From: Mesorhabditis belari
Lineage: Eukaryota; Nematoda; Chromadorea; Rhabditida; Rhabditidae
Length of the DNA: 64,000 nucleotides
Direction of reading: 5' to 3'
Assembly: GCA_958450365.1 (NCBI GenBank)
Contig: CAUEEP010000742.1
Coordinates: forward strand, 5,003,001-5,067,000
The translations under genes and the position numbers were made by a program. Positions 60,801 to 64,000 of the stretch are shown in pieces (within the stretch, counting starts at the first letter, position 1; every line of letters begins with the position of its first letter). The notes under the pieces are model-generated. The model did not search any database and had not been told where the DNA came from. It saw only the letters and a program-made list of their open reading frames with translations.

Positions 60801-61517
60801 TGATGAAGTGCTCGATCTCATTAGCACTTTAAACCTTGATTCACCTTGTTTACAGATCCAAAATCCTTACACACATAATTGGAATTTGAAACAACAGCAA
60901 GAGAACAACGGGAATGTTCAGGTTTCATCATTTTATTAATAATGATCTTTTGTTTAATCGTATATGAAAAAAGTCGCTGAAGTCGCTGACTTCGACGACT
61001 TATAAAGTCGCTGAAGATAAGAGTTATCTATTTTAAAAAAGAATTCTTTCAGGACAGTCAAGTGAGCCCATTATTCTTCCAAAGCAATCCTTTACTGAAT
61101 GGAGAAATTTATCGATCTCCTGAAAGCTATTGGAATGTTGTCTTCACAATTGGCAAAATTGCACTATTAATAGTTTTGGTTTGAGGAAATCTGAAATGTC
61201 TTTTCAAAAATTCTATTCAGGTGCTAATCATGAGCATTTTGGTTTATCTGAACTGCACAAAGTTGAAAATTCTCTACGATCGCAAAAGGACGCACTACTT
61301 TCGACCGTTTTACGTTGATCCAGTCCATGTGACAACGGTTACAAGAACATATGGCAAGTGGTGAACAATCAAGCATCAACTATTGTACTTGTCAGGAGTT
61401 GAACCCCTTCATGACACCACTTCAATATCAAATCCAGCAATGACACCAAGCCGCTCATTTTCCACTCAACCAAGCGGAGCACAGCTTTACGCCAAAAGAA
61501 GACATATTCAGATTTGA
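54840..61517 (+). CDS. Single-pass membrane protein with Fn3-like domains, unidentified
   Basis: 28 exons, about 949 aa: 54840-54980, 55623-55796, 55835-55912, 56045-56127, 56238-56325, 56397-56471, 56546-56641, 56760-56821, 56948-57014, 57631-57685, 57788-57872, 58018-58063, 58122-58235, 58573-58663, 59089-59249, 59304-59465, 59511-59565, 59698-59766, 59805-59940, 60039-60159, 60219-60368, 60410-60505, 60549-60629, 60669-60785, 60856-60921, 61053-61178, 61221-61353, 61396-61517. Signal peptide (FLYFTLFLIQIQIPSIHAG), Cys cluster (CALECYDRCM; CNCPVQHSFRTC), beta-sandwich segments typical of fibronectin III (YQFRVIVLM; SPLYYHVRYGP; DTDYGVQVCAIYS), a Lys/Thr-rich central part, a helix IGKIALLIVLVLIMSILVYL and a 60-residue tail. 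The first donor, the exon 2 acceptor and the 38-nt intron 18 are the least certain joins. It is probably a surface receptor or adhesion protein; the family is not recognised. Confidence 0.72.
57080..57598. mobile_element. Mariner-type MITE, family 1, copy B, in Fn3 gene intron 9
   Basis: 519 bp flanked by TA, ends TTGGGTTGGTGAATTGAAAA and its inverse; close to copy A at 12653-13157. The right end is 32 bp from the acceptor of exon 10. Confidence 0.9.
58271..58502. mobile_element. Palindromic MITE in Fn3 gene intron 13
   Basis: Ends CAGCACTGGACAATGAAATA and the inverse TATTTCATTGTCCAGTAGTG, with long complementary arms through CACTTTCGCGCGTCTGTAAC. Same family as the inner element at 23661-23890. 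TA-type flanks. Non-coding. Confidence 0.85.
58862..58937 (-). pseudogene. tRNA-like sequence in Fn3 gene intron 14
   Basis: Minus strand: A-box-like TGGCTCAGTGCCAGAGC and a perfect T arm GCGGGTTCGACTCCCGC. The anticodon arm does not pair and the acceptor halves (GCTCTTG / GTGTGTG) do not match, so it is not a working tRNA. A T16 run lies about 70 nt downstream on the minus strand. Confidence 0.55.
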
Positions 61518-61744
61518 GTTTTAAAAATCGTTAACACATATTGGAAGTACGTCTTTACGGTGCTATTTCACACTGTTTACAACACTTTATTACTTTAATA
61601 CAACACTACGTTTTCTACGATAGTTTCTATTCTTTCAAAACAAAACATTCCCCATACTACTCTCCATTGATCTGTGATTTTTCTCCAAATTTTTACCCAT
61701 CTCGAATTCAATCTCAACTTTGAATCTTTTCCTACCCAAATTCT

Positions 61745-61890
61745 TTCACTCAAAACGTGTATCTCTTTAAAATCGCTTCACAAAGTGCCTTGTCAAGAAA
61801 TTGTGTGTAAAACAAAGGAATTTCAATTTTTAAAGTAAATTTTGTTTTTAAGAATAAACGAAAAAAGTTTTATTTGTTTATATTTTTTAT
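61745..61890 (-). repeat. Duplicate of the lipase 3' flank
   Basis: AAAACGTGTATCTCTTTAAA to AAAGTTTTATTTGTTTATAT resembles 62483-62605 (GAAACGTGTATATCTTTGAA ... AAACTTTTATTTGTTCACAT), the region spanning the lipase poly(A) end. No lipase coding sequence follows it. It also contains AATAAA (61853) usable by the plus-strand gene. Confidence 0.6.
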
Positions 61891-61929
61891 AGAATTTGGC
61901 ATTTCGCTTCAAATGAATGGCGTTTCGTT

Positions 61930-62085
61930 TACGGTATCCTCTCTAATAGTAGTGCACTCTCTATTAGTAGTGCACTCTCTATTAGTAGTGCACTCTCTAT
62001 TAGTAGTGCACTCTCTAATAGTATTGCGGTCCAGGAGGGGGTTGAAAAAATAGTAGTGCGCACTACTATTAGAGAGAATACGGTA
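61930..62085. mobile_element. TACCGTA-end MITE, family Q copy 2, with amplified end
   Basis: Outer ends TACGGTATCCTCTCTAATAG and the inverse CACTACTATTAGAGAGAATA + CGGTA. The left end is repeated in tandem: the 18-bp CTCTCTATTAGTAGTGCA occurs about five times (61939-62030). The minus strand reads RECTTN repeats, which I regard as an artefact. Confidence 0.8.
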
Positions 62086-62612
62086 TTCGAAATGAACACT
62101 CATCGATCATTTGTACTTTTCCTCAACAATTCTTTCAAAAACTTTGAAAAACGGCAGTGTAGAGTGTATAATTCGGATTGTAAACTAGATAGATCATAGT
62201 GGATTTTGGAATTGAGCGCTTCATCCTCTTGACATCGACACACACTTTTAGTTCTCTTATCAATTCGTATGAATCAAATCATCGTATAAAGTCATAATCT
62301 AGACTTCAGTACTTCTAACAAAGTACTTCTCACAGTAAACCGTTTCCATTGTTGAATAGCTTTATTTTTGTTACAAAATATTAGGTAAATCTCTTACAGT
62401 AACGCTCAGAGAGTCTTTTCAAACAAGCATTTACATGAAATTGTGTAATGCTCTTCTGATAATGATCAAATCGTAATCACCCGAAACGTGTATATCTTTG
62501 AAACCAGTCCACAAAGTGTCTTGTCGACAAATTGTGTGAATAATCAATTAATATTGACTGTGTTTTCAAGAATAATTCTTAAAAACTTTTATTTGTTCAC
62601 ATTTTTATCCCG
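62086..62612. other. Short intergenic gap between convergent genes
   Basis: AT-rich. Contains the lipase poly(A) signal (AATAAA on the minus strand at 62588-62593), about 20 nt after its stop codon. Nothing else seen. Confidence 0.5.
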
Positions 62613-64000
62613 CTAATGTCTCTGGAAACGTCCCTGATTGCTTGCTTGGATCGTTTTCAGAATTGGCGCATAGACATCTGTTGGAGTACTGAAAAAATAC
62701 AAAGCTAACACTTTTACAAACTAACAACATCATTGACTTTATGACAACTTTGAAATAAGTACTTGATTTCTAAAAAGAAAAGATTTTGGTTCAAAAGTTC
62801 AAAAGAAACAAATCTCTTACCTCAATCCCCAAATGAAATCCATATGATTGTAATTTTTCAGCTCGACATTCGTCTAAACTTTACGGATTATAAGAATCTC
62901 TTTAGTGTTTTTACCTTTACAAATTCTGGCTTTAAAGTTGGAATGAGGAAATTCTTGATGTCCATTGGATCTCCCAAATAATCTTGATCACCCCAAAAGA
63001 GATGAGTTGGCGCATTCACCTTGGAGTAATCATAAGCGGGTGGAGTGTCCTAAACAGATTATGATTAAACAGATTAAGATTAAACAGATTATGATTAAAC
63101 AGATTATTATATCTTGTAACTATTAGATAAATAGATTATTATATCGTAAAGTTTATCAGATTAAAGTTTAGAAAGCTTTTTCTTTCTTTCTTTTTTTTTG
63201 TTTACCTGTCCATATTTCTTCTGGTTCTTCTTTGGGTCTTGATAGTCGAATTTTTCACCTAAAGTTTAGTTATTATGGTTAAAAGATGTTTTAGCAGCTA
63301 AATCTATAATCTCATCTATTTTTCATCAAGATCAATCAATTTCAACAAGATTTTCTATATATTGGATTGTCCAGTTATGAATGCGCGTTTTTACTATTTT
63401 GTAAATTTCTCAAGATATCGAACAGATGTATATCAGTGTTATATATCATTCGAAAGCTGAAGATCTCCTCTACATTTTGAAATAAAAAGTTTCTGAATTC
63501 ATTGAACTTTTTTGGGAATTTGACTGCACAAACGGAGAGGTCGTTTTCGAAAAAACCCATTTCAGCTTAGCTATTCCTCAAGTTTTATGGTGTAAAATAA
63601 CCGCCCAGAAAAGTAAAGATGCTCTGAAATTTTTATATTTAAAAAAGTTGTATTGATATATCTATTGGCCAAACATCAAACGGTTAACTCAATTTGAGCG
63701 GAGCCAAAACTTGATCCAAAAGCAACCTTCCATTTTTTGGCCACCTCTTCTTCTGTGCAGTCAATTTGCCCAAAAGCTGAACAAATTCAAAAGCTTTTTA
63801 TATCAAAATGTAGAGGAGATCTTCAGCTTTCGAATAATACTCATATATGTCTTTTTCTTGATTTCGGTATCTTGAGAAATTTACAAAATATTAAAAAACG
63901 CGCATTCATAACTGGACAACCCAATAATAAGTTCATTGTTTACCACTCCGGGTGCCCCATTGATGGCTTGCATGAAATGAATGGTGTTTTGAGTGGAAAC
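62613..64000 (-). CDS. lipl: Acid lipase (gastric/lysosomal type), C-terminal part
   Basis: An alpha/beta-hydrolase that cleaves triacylglycerols or cholesteryl esters, secreted or lysosomal. The visible exons are 64000-63944 (incomplete), 63258-63206, 63049-62915, 62873-62821 and 62688-62613 (stop). Motifs match the C-terminal part of LIPA/LIPF-like enzymes: STQNTIHFMQAINGAPG, FDYQDPKKN, YDYSKVNAPTHLFWGDQDYL (the catalytic Asp is expected in GDQD) and NYNHMDFIWGLS (catalytic His in YNHMDF). The nucleophile Ser lies outside the window. The exon ending 63944 and the one starting 63258 do not join in phase by the sites I see. A small exon may be hidden in the 685-nt intron, or the boundary is wrong. 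Confidence 0.88.
63362..63924. mobile_element. Mariner-type MITE, family 3, in lipase intron
   Basis: 563 bp flanked by TA. Ends TTGGATTGTCCAGTTATGAA + TGCGCG and the inverse with ACCCAA. Long arms include GAAAGCTGAAGATCTCCTCT and its complement. Its right end is 19 bp from the donor of the exon at 63944. Confidence 0.85.

Overview
The window looks like nuclear DNA of a nematode, most likely a rhabditid relative of Caenorhabditis. It is AT-rich. Genes are cut into many small exons by short introns with GT donors and TTTTAG/TTTCAG acceptors, and the gene families (Rh ammonium transporter, supplementary nuclear receptor, GnRH-receptor-like GPCR, lipl-type lipase) are typical of nematodes. No bacterial signals were seen. 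All gene models were spliced by hand and need RNA or homology confirmation.

Layout: (1) About 0-17 kb is almost gene-free. The left edge carries the last visible exons of an unrecognised minus-strand gene. The rest is AT-rich DNA with minisatellites and one mariner-type MITE. (2) 17.6-23.5 kb, minus strand: a 17-exon trehalase (602 aa) with a secretion signal and a GPI-type tail. Its introns carry a dead mariner, a 500-bp palindromic MITE and a rearranged tRNA-like sequence. A copy of its last exon lies just downstream. (3) 25.8-28.2 kb, minus strand: a 13-exon Rh-type ammonium transporter (479 aa). (4) 28.2-36.2 kb: a transposon-rich gap with foldback elements, a recent LINE insertion with a 145-bp target duplication, a tRNA-derived SINE and a 411-bp hAT-type palindrome. 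(5) 36.3-38.7 kb, plus strand: a nuclear hormone receptor. (6) 38.7-49.2 kb: repeats and LINE 3' ends. (7) 49.2-51.8 kb, plus strand: a 12-exon GPCR of the GnRH-receptor-like group. (8) 52.9-53.3 kb: an RTE-like LINE fossil. (9) 54.8-61.5 kb, plus strand: a 28-exon single-pass membrane protein with fibronectin-III-like strands, not identified. (10) 62.6-64 kb, minus strand: the C-terminal part of a gastric/lysosomal-type acid lipase that runs off the window.

The genes are not an operon: spacing is kilobases and strands alternate. I found no compact multi-gene system. The most unusual content is the mobile DNA: mariner-type MITE families that share a TTRGGTTG-like end but have unrelated bodies, palindromes nested inside palindromes, elements placed within a few bases of splice sites, and tRNA-like sequences in introns of three genes.
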